Part shown: positions 1 through 5,418 of the stretch, piece after piece
Layout of the letters: each line of letters opens with the position of its first letter
Numbering within the stretch: the stretch's first letter is position 1
Origin: an uncultured Pseudorhodobacter sp.
GTDB lineage: Bacteria; Pseudomonadota; Alphaproteobacteria; Rhodobacterales; Rhodobacteraceae
DNA length: 8,165 nt
Direction: 5' to 3'
Assembly: GCA_945957495.1 (NCBI GenBank)
Contig: CAMFLG010000121.1
Coordinates: 1-8,165, forward strand
The notes under the pieces: generated by a model
Told to the model about the DNA's origin: nothing
The model's database searches: none
The model's input: only the letters and a program-made list of their open reading frames with translations
Translations under genes and position numbers: made by a program

Positions 1-46
1 AGATTCCTCTACGTCTCGTGGGCTCGGAGATGTGTATAAGAGACAG
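1..46 (+). other. Untrimmed Illumina Nextera i7 adapter (not genomic)
   Basis: Bases 28-46 read AGATGTGTATAAGAGACAG, the Tn5 mosaic end. Bases 13-27 read GTCTCGTGGGCTCGG, the Nextera read-2 adapter. Bases 5-12 (TCCTCTAC) match, from memory, the i7 index N712, and bases 1-4 (agat) match the last bases of the P7 primer. This is library-preparation sequence left on the end of an assembled contig, so the trpA fragment beside it is truncated by the contig end and not by biology. Confidence 0.97.
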
Positions 47-471
47 GGCAGGCACAACTCGGCATCCTCTTCGGGCGGCAGATCAACAATGATCAGCCCG
101 TCAATCCCGGCCTCGGTTGCCTCTGCCAGAAAGGTATCGACACCGCGCGAATAGATCGGGTTGTAATAACCCATCATCACGATGGGGGTGGTCGCATCGC
201 CCGCCCGAAAGTCGCGCACCATCTGCAGGGTCTTGTCCAGCGTCATGCCGCCTTCCAGCGCGCGTTGGCCCGCCAGCTGAATCGTCGGGCCATCCGCCAT
301 CGGATCGGTAAAGGGCATCCCCAGTTCGATCACATCGACACCCGCCCCCGGCAGGCCCTTCATCACCGCAAGCGAGCGTTCCACATCCGGATCACCCGCC
401 ATGATATAGGCGACAAAGCCCTTCTTGCCCTGCGATTTCAGCCGCGCGAAGGTATCGTCGATTCTGGTCAT
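47..471 (-). CDS. trpA: Tryptophan synthase alpha subunit, N-terminal 141 codons (partial)
   Basis: TrpA cleaves indole-3-glycerol phosphate to indole and glyceraldehyde 3-phosphate in the cytoplasm and passes indole to TrpB, the last steps of tryptophan synthesis. Reading leftward from ATG at 471, the frame is open to the adapter. It shows the TIM-barrel start with KKGFVAYIMAGDPD (16-29), then VIELGMPFTDPMADGPTIQ (47-65). Catalytic Glu49 and Asp60 fall at exactly the E. coli numbers, which fixes the start. Later segments are IVMMGYYNPIYSRG and GIDGLIIVDLPPEE. The family is about 265 residues long, so roughly half is missing. The frame stays open upstream to an in-frame ATG at 585 (38 extra codons), but that region does not look like TrpA. 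No clear SD is seen (weak purine run about 485-478). The gene is divergent from ychF, and no trpB lies on its 5' side. Confidence 0.96.
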
Positions 472-611
472 GTTCCGGCCCATCCCTGCAAATCCAAACC
501 GGGTTTGCACGGGCGGGCGCGGAAAATCAAGGGCAAGCCCCTTTCCCTTTGGCACCGTGGCACCGGCAGCGCGCTTTCTCCCCATGGTCCGCCCTGCGCG
601 GGGCGACAGCC

Positions 612-640
612 TTGACCCCAGCGGGCCTTGCCCCTATGCC
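612..640 (+). promoter_or_regulatory. Candidate sigma70-type promoter of ychF
   Basis: TTGACC (612-617), a 17-base spacer and TATGCC (635-640) give a good -35 and a partial -10, typical of GC-rich alphaproteobacterial promoters. Transcription would start near 647 and leave a leader of about 20 bases before the ychF ATG at 667. A start upstream at 628 would lie inside this promoter, which supports the shorter gene. Inferred from sequence only. Confidence 0.5.
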
Positions 641-656
641 GCGAGGCGACTGGCTC

Positions 657-661
657 GGAGG
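657..661 (+). promoter_or_regulatory. Shine-Dalgarno of ychF (decides start 667)
   Basis: GGAGG lies 5 bases before the ATG at 667. The alternative start at 628 has no such site and adds 13 residues absent from YchF proteins. Confidence 0.7.
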
Positions 662-666
662 GCATC

Positions 667-1764
667 ATGGGTTTCAAAATGGGTATCGTCGGTTTGCCGA
701 ATGTGGGCAAATCAACGCTTTTCAACGCGCTGACCCGGACGGCAGCGGCGCAGGCGGCGAACTTTCCGTTCTGCACCATTGAACCCAACGTCGGCGAAGT
801 GGCGGTGCCGGATGCGCGGCTGGAGAAGCTGGCGGCGATTGCCGGATCGAAAACCATCATTCCGACCCGGATGACCTTTGTGGATATCGCGGGCCTCGTG
901 CGCGGCGCGTCGAAAGGCGAAGGTCTGGGCAACCAGTTCCTGGCCAACATCCGCGAATGCGACGCCATCGCCCATGTGCTGCGCTGTTTTGAAGACGGCG
1001 ACATCACCCATGTCGAAGGCAAGATTGATCCGGTGGCGGATGCAGAGACGATCGAGACGGAATTGATGCTGGCCGATATGGAAAGCATCGAACGCCGCCT
1101 GACCGGGCTTGCCAAGAAACTGCGCGGCGGCGATCAGGACACGCTGGATCAGGACCGGCTGCTGCGGGCGGCGTTGGCGGCACTGGAAAAGGGGCAGCCC
1201 GCGCGCACGCTGCAGGTGGCCGCGGATGATCAGCGGACCTGGCGGATGCTGCAGCTGTTGACCTCGAAACCCGTCCTTTACGTCTGCAACGTCGAGGAAT
1301 CCTGTGCGGCGGCGGGCAATTCGCAGTCCGACAGGGTGGCAGAGATGGCGGCAAAGCAAGGCGCGGCATCTGTGGTGATCTCGGCCAAGATCGAGGAAGA
1401 GATCAGCCAGTTGGCCGATGAAGAGGCCGCGATGTTCCTGGAAGAGATGGGGCTGCACGAGGCAGGGTTGGATCGGCTGATCCGCGCAGGCTATCAGCTT
1501 TTGGGCCTGCAGACCTATTTCACCGTCGGCCCGAAAGAGGCGCGGGCCTGGACGATCCCGAAAGGCACGCTGGCACCGCAGGCGGCGGGGGTCATTCACG
1601 GCGATTTCGAGAAGGGCTTTATCCGGTCCGAGACCATCGCCTACGAGGATTATATCGCAGGCAAGGGCGAAGTGGGCGCGAAAGAGGCGGGCAAGTTCCG
1701 CGTCGAGGGCAAGACCTATGAGGTCAAGGACGGGGATGTGCTGCATTTCCTGTTCAATGCCTGA
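667..1764 (+). CDS. ychF: Redox-responsive ATPase YchF (Obg family, OLA1-type)
   Basis: YchF is a cytoplasmic, ribosome-associated P-loop NTPase that prefers ATP over GTP and is linked to stress responses. The 365 residues match the usual length of about 363. The N-terminus MGFKMGIVGLPNVGKST holds the P-loop (9-17). G3 is DIAGLV (73-78). The helical antenna spans about 125-200. The G4 position is NVEE (208-211) in place of the GTPase NKxD, the YchF hallmark that explains ATP preference. The C-terminal TGS domain (about 281-364) includes LQTYFTVGPKEARAWTIPKG and ends DGDVLHFLFNA. Cys36 in NFPFCTIEP corresponds to the conserved redox-related cysteine. The start at 667 is set by the homologous N-terminus and SD. 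The gene is divergent from trpA and probably monocistronic; its stop codon lies in the first unit of a tandem repeat. Confidence 0.97.
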   Translation: MGFKMGIVGLPNVGKSTLFNALTRTAAAQAANFPFCTIEPNVGEVAVPDARLEKLAAIAGSKTIIPTRMTFVDIAGLVRGASKGEGLGNQFLANIRECDAIAHVLRCFEDGDITHVEGKIDPVADAETIETELMLADMESIERRLTGLAKKLRGGDQDTLDQDRLLRAALAALEKGQPARTLQVAADDQRTWRMLQLLTSKPVLYVCNVEESCAAAGNSQSDRVAEMAAKQGAASVVISAKIEEEISQLADEEAAMFLEEMGLHEAGLDRLIRAGYQLLGLQTYFTVGPKEARAWTIPKGTLAPQAAGVIHGDFEKGFIRSETIAYEDYIAGKGEVGAKEAGKFRVEGKTYEVKDGDVLHFLFNA

Positions 1765-1806
1765 TCAAGGCGGGGCCTGATCAAGGCGGGACCTGATCTG
1801 GGCGGG
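1760..1806 (+). repeat. Three-unit 16-bp tandem repeat over the ychF stop codon
   Basis: Units begin at 1760, 1776 and 1792. The first two are identical (cctgatcaaggcggg); the third is cctgatctgggcggg, with 2 changes in 15. One base separates each pair of units. The ychF TGA (1762-1764) is part of unit 1, so the repeat may have expanded from the gene's own 3' end. Function unknown. Confidence 0.85.
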
Positions 1807-1850
1807 GGATGGGCAGATTGCCCATCCTACGGCTGTCCCGGACCGGGACA
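1807..1850 (+). repeat. Double-hairpin intergenic repeat, copy A
   Basis: The first hairpin has a 9-bp stem, ggatgggca (1807-1815) with tgcccatcc (1819-1827), and a 3-base loop. The second is tgtcccgg (1834-1841) with ccgggaca (1843-1850). The joining word ctacggc and the gtcccgg that follows recur in the second convergent spacer (5212-5250). The T6 run at 1877-1882 is too far away for a classical intrinsic terminator, but the hairpins could stabilise the ychF mRNA 3' end or be a dispersed palindromic repeat. Confidence 0.75.
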
Positions 1851-1890
1851 TGCAGGGTGCCATTGACTACAAAGGGTTTTTTCTTCCGAA

Positions 1891-1905
1891 TTAACCCCGC
1901 GTTAA
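1891..1905. promoter_or_regulatory. CtrA-box-like palindrome TTAA-N7-TTAA
   Basis: TTAACCCCGCGTTAA fits the full CtrA consensus TTAA-N7-TTAA exactly. It lies between two gene ends (ychF and the TetR-type repressor) and not upstream of any start, so regulation of a nearby promoter is doubtful. The TTAACCCCGCGTT core recurs at 5292-5304. Confidence 0.35.
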
Positions 1906-1927
1906 GGTTTGGCGCGGGCATAGGCGG

Positions 1928-2524
1928 TTACGGTGCAGCCTTCAGACTGGCGGCGGCACCGTCGATCAGGAAACGCAAGCCCGCCTCGAACCGGGTGGTT
2001 TCATCCTGCTGCAGGAACTGCGCGACGGCTTTGGCGGCAAGGCCCTGCGGCGGCGCCCCTTCGAAGGGTGCGGGTTCGCGCGGCTCTGCCTGTTCTTCCA
2101 GAACCCATCCCACCGTATAGCTGCCAATCGCCACATTCAGTTGCAGCGCCATGTCCAGCGGCAGACCGGCGCGCGTCAACACCGTCAGGCTGGTTTCCAG
2201 CAGTTGCGGGTTGCCGGGCGTGCCCGCATGAACGCGCGCGCCGTCGCGATAGGCCAGCAGACCCTGACGAAAGCGTTGGCCCATGGCGAAAAGATAGTCT
2301 TGCCAGCGCATGTCGGCGGGGGGCAGCGGCGCGTCGATGAATTTCGCCATCATCGCGTCATTCATCGCATCCAACAGATCGCGGCGATTCTTGGAATGCC
2401 AATACAGCGCCGGTTGCGCCACGCCCAGCCGCGCCGCAAGCGCCCGGGTGGTCAGCCGATCCAGCCCGATTTCGTTCAGCAAAAGCAGCGCCTCGGCGAC
2501 GATCTTGTCACGCCCGATCTTCAT
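1928..2524 (-). CDS. Tetracycline-repressor-type TetR regulator
   Basis: This 198-residue protein aligns along its length with the Tet repressor of class B, an all-helical dimer that binds operators until ligand is bound. The N-terminal HTH is about residues 24-47, with TTRALAARLGV and QPALYWHSKN nearly as in TetR(B). The C-terminal domain keeps RDGARVHAGT and GWVLEEQ. By alignment, Mg2+ ligands His100 and Glu147 are present (His99, Glu143), as are Phe86 and Thr103 (Phe85, Thr102). Tetracycline contacts His64, Asn82 and Gln116 are replaced by Ile63, Met81 and probably Ser112, so the ligand may differ. The start at 2524 has AAGGA (2537-2533) 8 bases upstream; ATG at 2529 leads at once to a stop. 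It is divergent from the pump gene, shares two operators with it and is probably autoregulated. Confidence 0.92.
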   Translation of the reverse strand: MKIGRDKIVAEALLLLNEIGLDRLTTRALAARLGVAQPALYWHSKNRRDLLDAMNDAMMAKFIDAPLPPADMRWQDYLFAMGQRFRQGLLAYRDGARVHAGTPGNPQLLETSLTVLTRAGLPLDMALQLNVAIGSYTVGWVLEEQAEPREPAPFEGAPPQGLAAKAVAQFLQQDETTRFEAGLRFLIDGAAASLKAAP

Positions 2525-2541
2525 CGCATGGTTCCTTAAAA

Positions 2542-2556
2542 TTTATCATTGATAAG
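2542..2556. promoter_or_regulatory. tet-operator-like palindrome O1
   Basis: TTTATCATTGATAAG contains a perfect 13-bp palindrome (2543-2555) centred on 2549. Its inner 11 bp, TATCATTGATA, are identical to the centre of Tn10 tetO1; bp +/-6 is T:A where tetO has C:G. It covers the -35 of the pump promoter and the -10 of the repressor promoter, so binding would block both. Confidence 0.88.
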
Positions 2557-2577
2557 CACATTCATCGGGGCTATGCA
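2549..2577 (+). promoter_or_regulatory. Promoter of the TetA-type pump gene
   Basis: TTGATA (2549-2554), a 17-base spacer and TATGCA (2572-2577) form a good sigma70-type promoter, with a predicted start near 2584 inside O2. Both operators therefore overlap promoter elements, as expected for a repressed efflux gene. Confidence 0.65.
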
Positions 2578-2578
2578 A
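2550..2578 (-). promoter_or_regulatory. Candidate promoter of the repressor gene
   Basis: On the minus strand TTGCAT (2578-2573), a 17-base spacer and TTATCA (2555-2550) form a plausible promoter. It is superimposed on the pump promoter: each -35 overlaps the other's -10. The -10 lies inside O1, consistent with autorepression. Confidence 0.45.
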
Positions 2579-2579
2579 C

Positions 2580-2594
2580 TTTATCATTGATAAG
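2580..2594. promoter_or_regulatory. tet-operator-like palindrome O2
   Basis: The same 15 bases as O1 (TTTATCATTGATAAG), with the palindrome centred on 2587, 38 bp from the centre of O1. It covers the predicted transcription start of the pump gene and runs into its Shine-Dalgarno. Confidence 0.88.
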
Positions 2595-2596
2595 GA
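2592..2596 (+). promoter_or_regulatory. Shine-Dalgarno of the pump gene (decides start 2605)
   Basis: AAGGA lies 8 bases before ATG 2605. The longer frame from TTG 2587 would start inside operator O2 and has no SD; starting at 2605 puts the conserved aspartates at TetA numbering (Asp15, Asp66, Asp84). Confidence 0.75.
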
Positions 2597-2604
2597 ATAC
2601 GCCG

Positions 2605-3810
2605 ATGCCCAGATCCCTGCTGGCAATCTTCATGACCCTGGCCATCGACGCGATCGGCATGGGGTTGATCATGCCGATCCTGCCCGCGCTGATCCGCGAT
2701 GCCGGGCATCTGACGGCAACCGGCTGGCAATATGGCGCGCTGTTGTCGCTGTATGCGGCGATGCAGTTCCTGTTCGCGCCGGTCCTTGGCGCGCTGAGCG
2801 ACCGCTATGGCCGCAGGCCGGTGCTGTTGATCTCGATCAGCGGGGCGGCGGTGGATTATCTGTTCATGGCCTTTGCCCCCAGCCTTGCGCTGCTGTTCGT
2901 CGGGCGGGCCATTTCGGGGATAACCGGGGCGAATATGGCCGTGGCCTCGGCCTATATCAGCGACATCACGCCCGAAGAGGGGCGCGCCAAACGCTTTGGC
3001 CAGATGAGCGCGATCCTTGGGCTGGGCTTTGTCATAGGCCCGATGCTGGGTGGGTTTCTGGGCGAAATCTGGGTGCGCGCGCCGTTCCTGCTGGCGGCGG
3101 GGCTGAATGCGCTGAACCTGCTTTTGACCTTTCTGCTGGTGCCGGAAACCCGCGCGCCCGGCACGGGGCAGGCCGCCGCCCTGCCCCGCATGTCGCTGTC
3201 TGGGCCGCTGACGGCGTTGCGCAATTTCCGCCCGCTTTGGGCGCTGATCGGCGTCACCCTGATCTTTGCCTTTGTGGGTGAGGTGGCGGGCACGATCTGG
3301 GTGCCATTTGTCGAGGATGGGTTCCAGTGGTCCGGGCAGATGATCGGCATTTCGCTGACCTGTTTCGGGGTGTTTCACGCCGCGGTGCAGGGCCTTTTGG
3401 TGGGGCCGATGCGGCGGCGGTTTGGCGCGCGGGGCGCGTTGTTGCTGGCGATGACCTGCGACGGGGCGGCTTATGTCGGGATGGCGCTGATCGGTCAGGG
3501 CTGGATGGCCTTTGCGCTGATGCCCCTGTTCGCCTTGGGCGGCAGCGCCATGCCGATCCTGCAATCGGAACTGTCCGAACGGGTGGATGGCGACCGGCAG
3601 GGCGCGCTGATGGGGCTGATCACCAGCCTGACCAGTTTCGTTTCAATCTTCGGCCCCGTGACGATCAGCCTGATCTATTTCGCCAGCCGTCCGCATTTTC
3701 CGGGCCTGATCTGGGTGCTTGCGGCGGCGGGGTATCTCTTGTGCCTGCCCCTGCTGCGTCGGGCCACCAAGGACAGGGCGGCCGCACCCCCGGCGGCAAG
3801 CCTGCCATAG
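2605..3810 (+). CDS. TetA-type MFS drug:H+ antiporter (TCR/Tet family)
   Basis: This is a 401-residue inner-membrane exporter of the 12-helix major facilitator superfamily, close in length and sequence to TetA of classes A and B, which export Mg-tetracycline in exchange for a proton. Helix 1 holds LAIDAIGMGLIMPILP with Asp15. The loop 2-3 motif GALSDRYGRRPVLL has Asp66 and Arg70. Asp84 lies in GAAVDY and Asp120 in AYISD; His258 and Asp286 match TetA(B) His257 and Asp285. All charged residues known to matter for TetA transport are thus visible. A central loop (about 183-208) separates the two six-helix halves, and the C-terminus is a short Ala/Pro-rich tail. The gene is divergent from its repressor. 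The substrate could be a tetracycline or another planar compound, since the repressor's ligand pocket has changed. DUF900 hydrolase follows after 87 bases. Confidence 0.93.
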   Translation: MPRSLLAIFMTLAIDAIGMGLIMPILPALIRDAGHLTATGWQYGALLSLYAAMQFLFAPVLGALSDRYGRRPVLLISISGAAVDYLFMAFAPSLALLFVGRAISGITGANMAVASAYISDITPEEGRAKRFGQMSAILGLGFVIGPMLGGFLGEIWVRAPFLLAAGLNALNLLLTFLLVPETRAPGTGQAAALPRMSLSGPLTALRNFRPLWALIGVTLIFAFVGEVAGTIWVPFVEDGFQWSGQMIGISLTCFGVFHAAVQGLLVGPMRRRFGARGALLLAMTCDGAAYVGMALIGQGWMAFALMPLFALGGSAMPILQSELSERVDGDRQGALMGLITSLTSFVSIFGPVTISLIYFASRPHFPGLIWVLAAAGYLLCLPLLRRATKDRAAAPPAASLP

Positions 3811-3811
3811 C

Positions 3812-3857
3812 CCGCGCCGGGGAAAACCTGCTTGCCATTGCCGCCGCGCCGGGGAAA
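3812..3857 (+). repeat. 14-bp direct repeat between the pump and hydrolase genes
   Basis: ccgcgccggggaaa occurs at 3812-3825 and again at 3844-3857, a 32-bp period. No obvious terminator lies in this 87-base gap, so read-through from the pump gene is possible. Function unknown; it may be a chance product of GC-rich sequence or a short duplication. Confidence 0.6.
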
Positions 3858-3897
3858 GTGCAGGGAAGCGGGCAAGGTGAGACGGAAGGAAGTGGCG

Positions 3898-5205
3898 ATG
3901 TTCGGTTGGTTCAATCGGGGGCGGAAATGGCTGCGGCGCGGCGGCGTGGCGCTGGGTCTGGTCATCGCGGGCGTCACCGCCTTTTTCGTCTATTACCACC
4001 CGCCGATGCGGCTGATGCCCGCGCCGTTGATCTTTCAGGACAGCGGGCTGGATTTCACCGACCGCGCGCCGGATCTGGTGGATGGCAGTCAGATCGAGAT
4101 CTTCTACGCCACAAACCGCCTGCCGGTAGGGCCGCGCGACAACCGGATCTATTCGGTCGTGCCGGATTTCCGGCTGCATCTGGGCACGGCGCATCTGCGC
4201 ATCGGGGCAGAGGGCACGACGCTGGCGCAGATTTATGAATGGTCAACGCGGGCCGGATCGGATGACCGGCCCTTTGTCTATCTGGACCGGATGCAAGAAA
4301 CCGCGCTGCTGCCCGAGGGCGCGGACCCGGCAGAGCCAGAGTCGGACGCCTGGTTTGCAGAGATTGACGCAGCCCTGGCGCAAAGCCGGGTGAAGGATGT
4401 GCTGGTCTATGTTCACGGTGCCAACACGACCGTTGAACGCGCGGCGGGGCAAGCCTCGCAGATCGCGCATTTCTCGGGGCGCAGCGCGGTGGTGGTGCTG
4501 TTTGCCTGGCCCACGGCAGAGAATTTCCTGCGCTATCCGCGCGATATCCGCAACGCCTTTGGGGCGGCGCCGCATCTGGCGGAATTGATTGCGCATCTGG
4601 CGGCACGGACGCAGGCCGAAAAGATCAACGTGATGACCTACAGCGCCGGGGGAACGGTGGGCAGCGACGGGCTGGCCGAACTGGCCCATGGCAATCCAGA
4701 GGCCGCGGCGCGGTTGGGAGAGGTGTATCACGCCGCACCGGATGCGGATTTCGCCGGGTTTGTCGATGATCTGGCGGTCTATGGCCCCTATGCGCAGCGG
4801 GTGACGACGGCGGCCAATCTGGGCGATTCCGCGCTGCGGCTGGCGGCGGCGGTGAACCGGGGGTCGCGCGCCGGGCGGCCGGACCTGCGCGATCTGTCGC
4901 CAGAGGCGGCGCAGTGGCTGCTGGGGGCGGCGGGGTCGCTGGGGATGGAGTTCCTGCATATCAGCCCCGACACGATGGTGGAAACCTCGGCAACCTCGCA
5001 CACCTTCTGGTACGACGACCCTTGGGTCAGCAGCGATCTGCTGGTGACGCTGTTGTTTCACCTGACCCCGGCAGAGCGGGGCTTGGTGCGGCAGGTGTCG
5101 CCCTCGGGCGCGGAGTATTGGGAGTTTCCGGCGGACTTCCCCGATCAAGTGAAGGCGCTGCGCGATCGGCTGGTGGCGGCGTTCCGGGCGGGGACGGGGG
5201 GATAG
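3898..5205 (+). CDS. Membrane-anchored DUF900-type alpha/beta hydrolase
   Basis: A 435-residue protein with a single N-terminal membrane helix (about 15-33, GGVALGLVIAGVTAFFVYY) after a basic stretch, so the catalytic domain is probably periplasmic. Family marks seen are FYATNR (69-74), the oxyanion segment VYVHGANT (170-177), the nucleophile elbow TYSAGG with Ser249, HAAPDAD with the likely acid Asp282, and SHTFWYDDPWVSSDLL with the likely His368. The order Ser-Asp-His and the HGxN and YATNR words fit the DUF900 family; the substrate is unknown. The first Gly of the GxSxG elbow is Thr. ATG 3898 is chosen because AAGGA (3886-3890) lies 7 bases upstream; the frame extends to 3832 without an SD. 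It may be co-transcribed with the pump gene, although no functional link is known. It is convergent with the lipase. Confidence 0.85.
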   Translation: MFGWFNRGRKWLRRGGVALGLVIAGVTAFFVYYHPPMRLMPAPLIFQDSGLDFTDRAPDLVDGSQIEIFYATNRLPVGPRDNRIYSVVPDFRLHLGTAHLRIGAEGTTLAQIYEWSTRAGSDDRPFVYLDRMQETALLPEGADPAEPESDAWFAEIDAALAQSRVKDVLVYVHGANTTVERAAGQASQIAHFSGRSAVVVLFAWPTAENFLRYPRDIRNAFGAAPHLAELIAHLAARTQAEKINVMTYSAGGTVGSDGLAELAHGNPEAAARLGEVYHAAPDADFAGFVDDLAVYGPYAQRVTTAANLGDSALRLAAAVNRGSRAGRPDLRDLSPEAAQWLLGAAGSLGMEFLHISPDTMVETSATSHTFWYDDPWVSSDLLVTLLFHLTPAERGLVRQVSPSGAEYWEFPADFPDQVKALRDRLVAAFRAGTGG

Positions 5206-5211
5206 GGGAGA

Positions 5212-5250
5212 GTCGGGGTGAACCCGACCTACGGCGTCCCGGGTTGGGAC
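5212..5250 (+). repeat. Double-hairpin intergenic repeat, copy B
   Basis: The first hairpin is gtcggg (5212-5217) with cccgac (5223-5228); the second is gtccc (5236-5240) with gggac (5246-5250). The joining ctacggc and following gtcccgg equal those of copy A at 1827-1841, while the first stem differs in sequence but still pairs. A TTTT (5257-5260) follows the second stem after 6 bases, so this copy could act as a weak terminator for the hydrolase gene. Confidence 0.7.
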
Positions 5251-5277
5251 ACGCCTGTTTTCATATTTGAATCAATG

Positions 5278-5314
5278 GGGTGTGGTGCGGGTTAACCCCG
5301 CGTTTACCACATCC
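5278..5314. repeat. Long imperfect hairpin containing a second CtrA-box-like word
   Basis: TGTGGT (5281-5286) pairs with ACCACA (5306-5311) and GCGGG (5287-5291) with CCCGC (5297-5301), leaving a 4-base bulge (gttt) and a 5-base loop (ttaac). Outer pairs G5278-C5314 and G5279-C5313, with a G-T wobble between, extend the stem. Its top contains TTAA-N7-TTTA (5292-5306), one base off the CtrA consensus. It lies between convergent genes; no T-run follows on either strand. Confidence 0.55.
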
Positions 5315-5418
5315 TAAAGCCTGTCTGGTTAACACGGAATCGAAAATCGCTGCCTCTCGCATGCGCTCGAACGCGAATTTCGATCAGCATGCTTCTATGA
5401 AAACCAGACAGACGCTAG
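5314..5418. mobile_element. MITE-like element with inverted ends, overlapping the lipase stop
   Basis: The ends carry a perfect 10-bp inverted repeat, ctgtctggtt (5321-5330) and aaccagacag (5402-5411), within imperfect arms of 22 bases (16 matches). Inside is a second inverted pair, 5339-5350 with 5373-5384 (11 of 12). CTA flanks both ends in direct orientation (5314-5316, 5415-5417), as a short target duplication would; with the next base these read CTAA and CTAG. The right CTA is the reverse complement of the lipase TAG stop. It codes for nothing evident. It could instead be a structured RNA or terminator region. Confidence 0.45.

Noticed and set aside
712..1746. Long open frame on the minus strand (344 codons) across ychF, and another of 215 codons at 468-1115
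   Set aside because: They lie antisense to a clearly coding, full-length ychF, have Arg/His/Gln/Ser-rich composition typical of shadow frames in GC-rich DNA, and show no recognisable domain.
1760..1806. CRISPR array or integrase attachment site
   Set aside because: The 16-bp units are contiguous with no unique spacers, and no cas or integrase gene is in the window.
1834..1882. Intrinsic terminator of ychF (hairpin 1834-1850 plus T6 at 1877-1882)
   Set aside because: The T-run is 26 bases past the stem, too far for a classical rho-independent terminator, and no nearer stem precedes it.
2587..2604. TTG start for the pump gene, adding six residues
   Set aside because: It would begin in the centre of operator O2 without an SD, while ATG 2605 has AAGGA at the right distance and matches TetA numbering.
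2584..3564. 326-codon minus-strand frame across the pump gene
   Set aside because: Very rich in Gln, Arg, His and Pro, antisense to the TetA-type gene; a shadow of its codon use.
3832..3897. Extended N-terminus of the DUF900-type hydrolase
   Set aside because: No SD precedes the upstream start, the added residues are not signal-like, and a good SD lies just before ATG 3898.
3327..4238. 303-codon plus-strand frame bridging the pump and hydrolase genes
   Set aside because: It runs in another frame of two well-supported genes, with low-complexity Gly/Ala/Arg composition and no SD.
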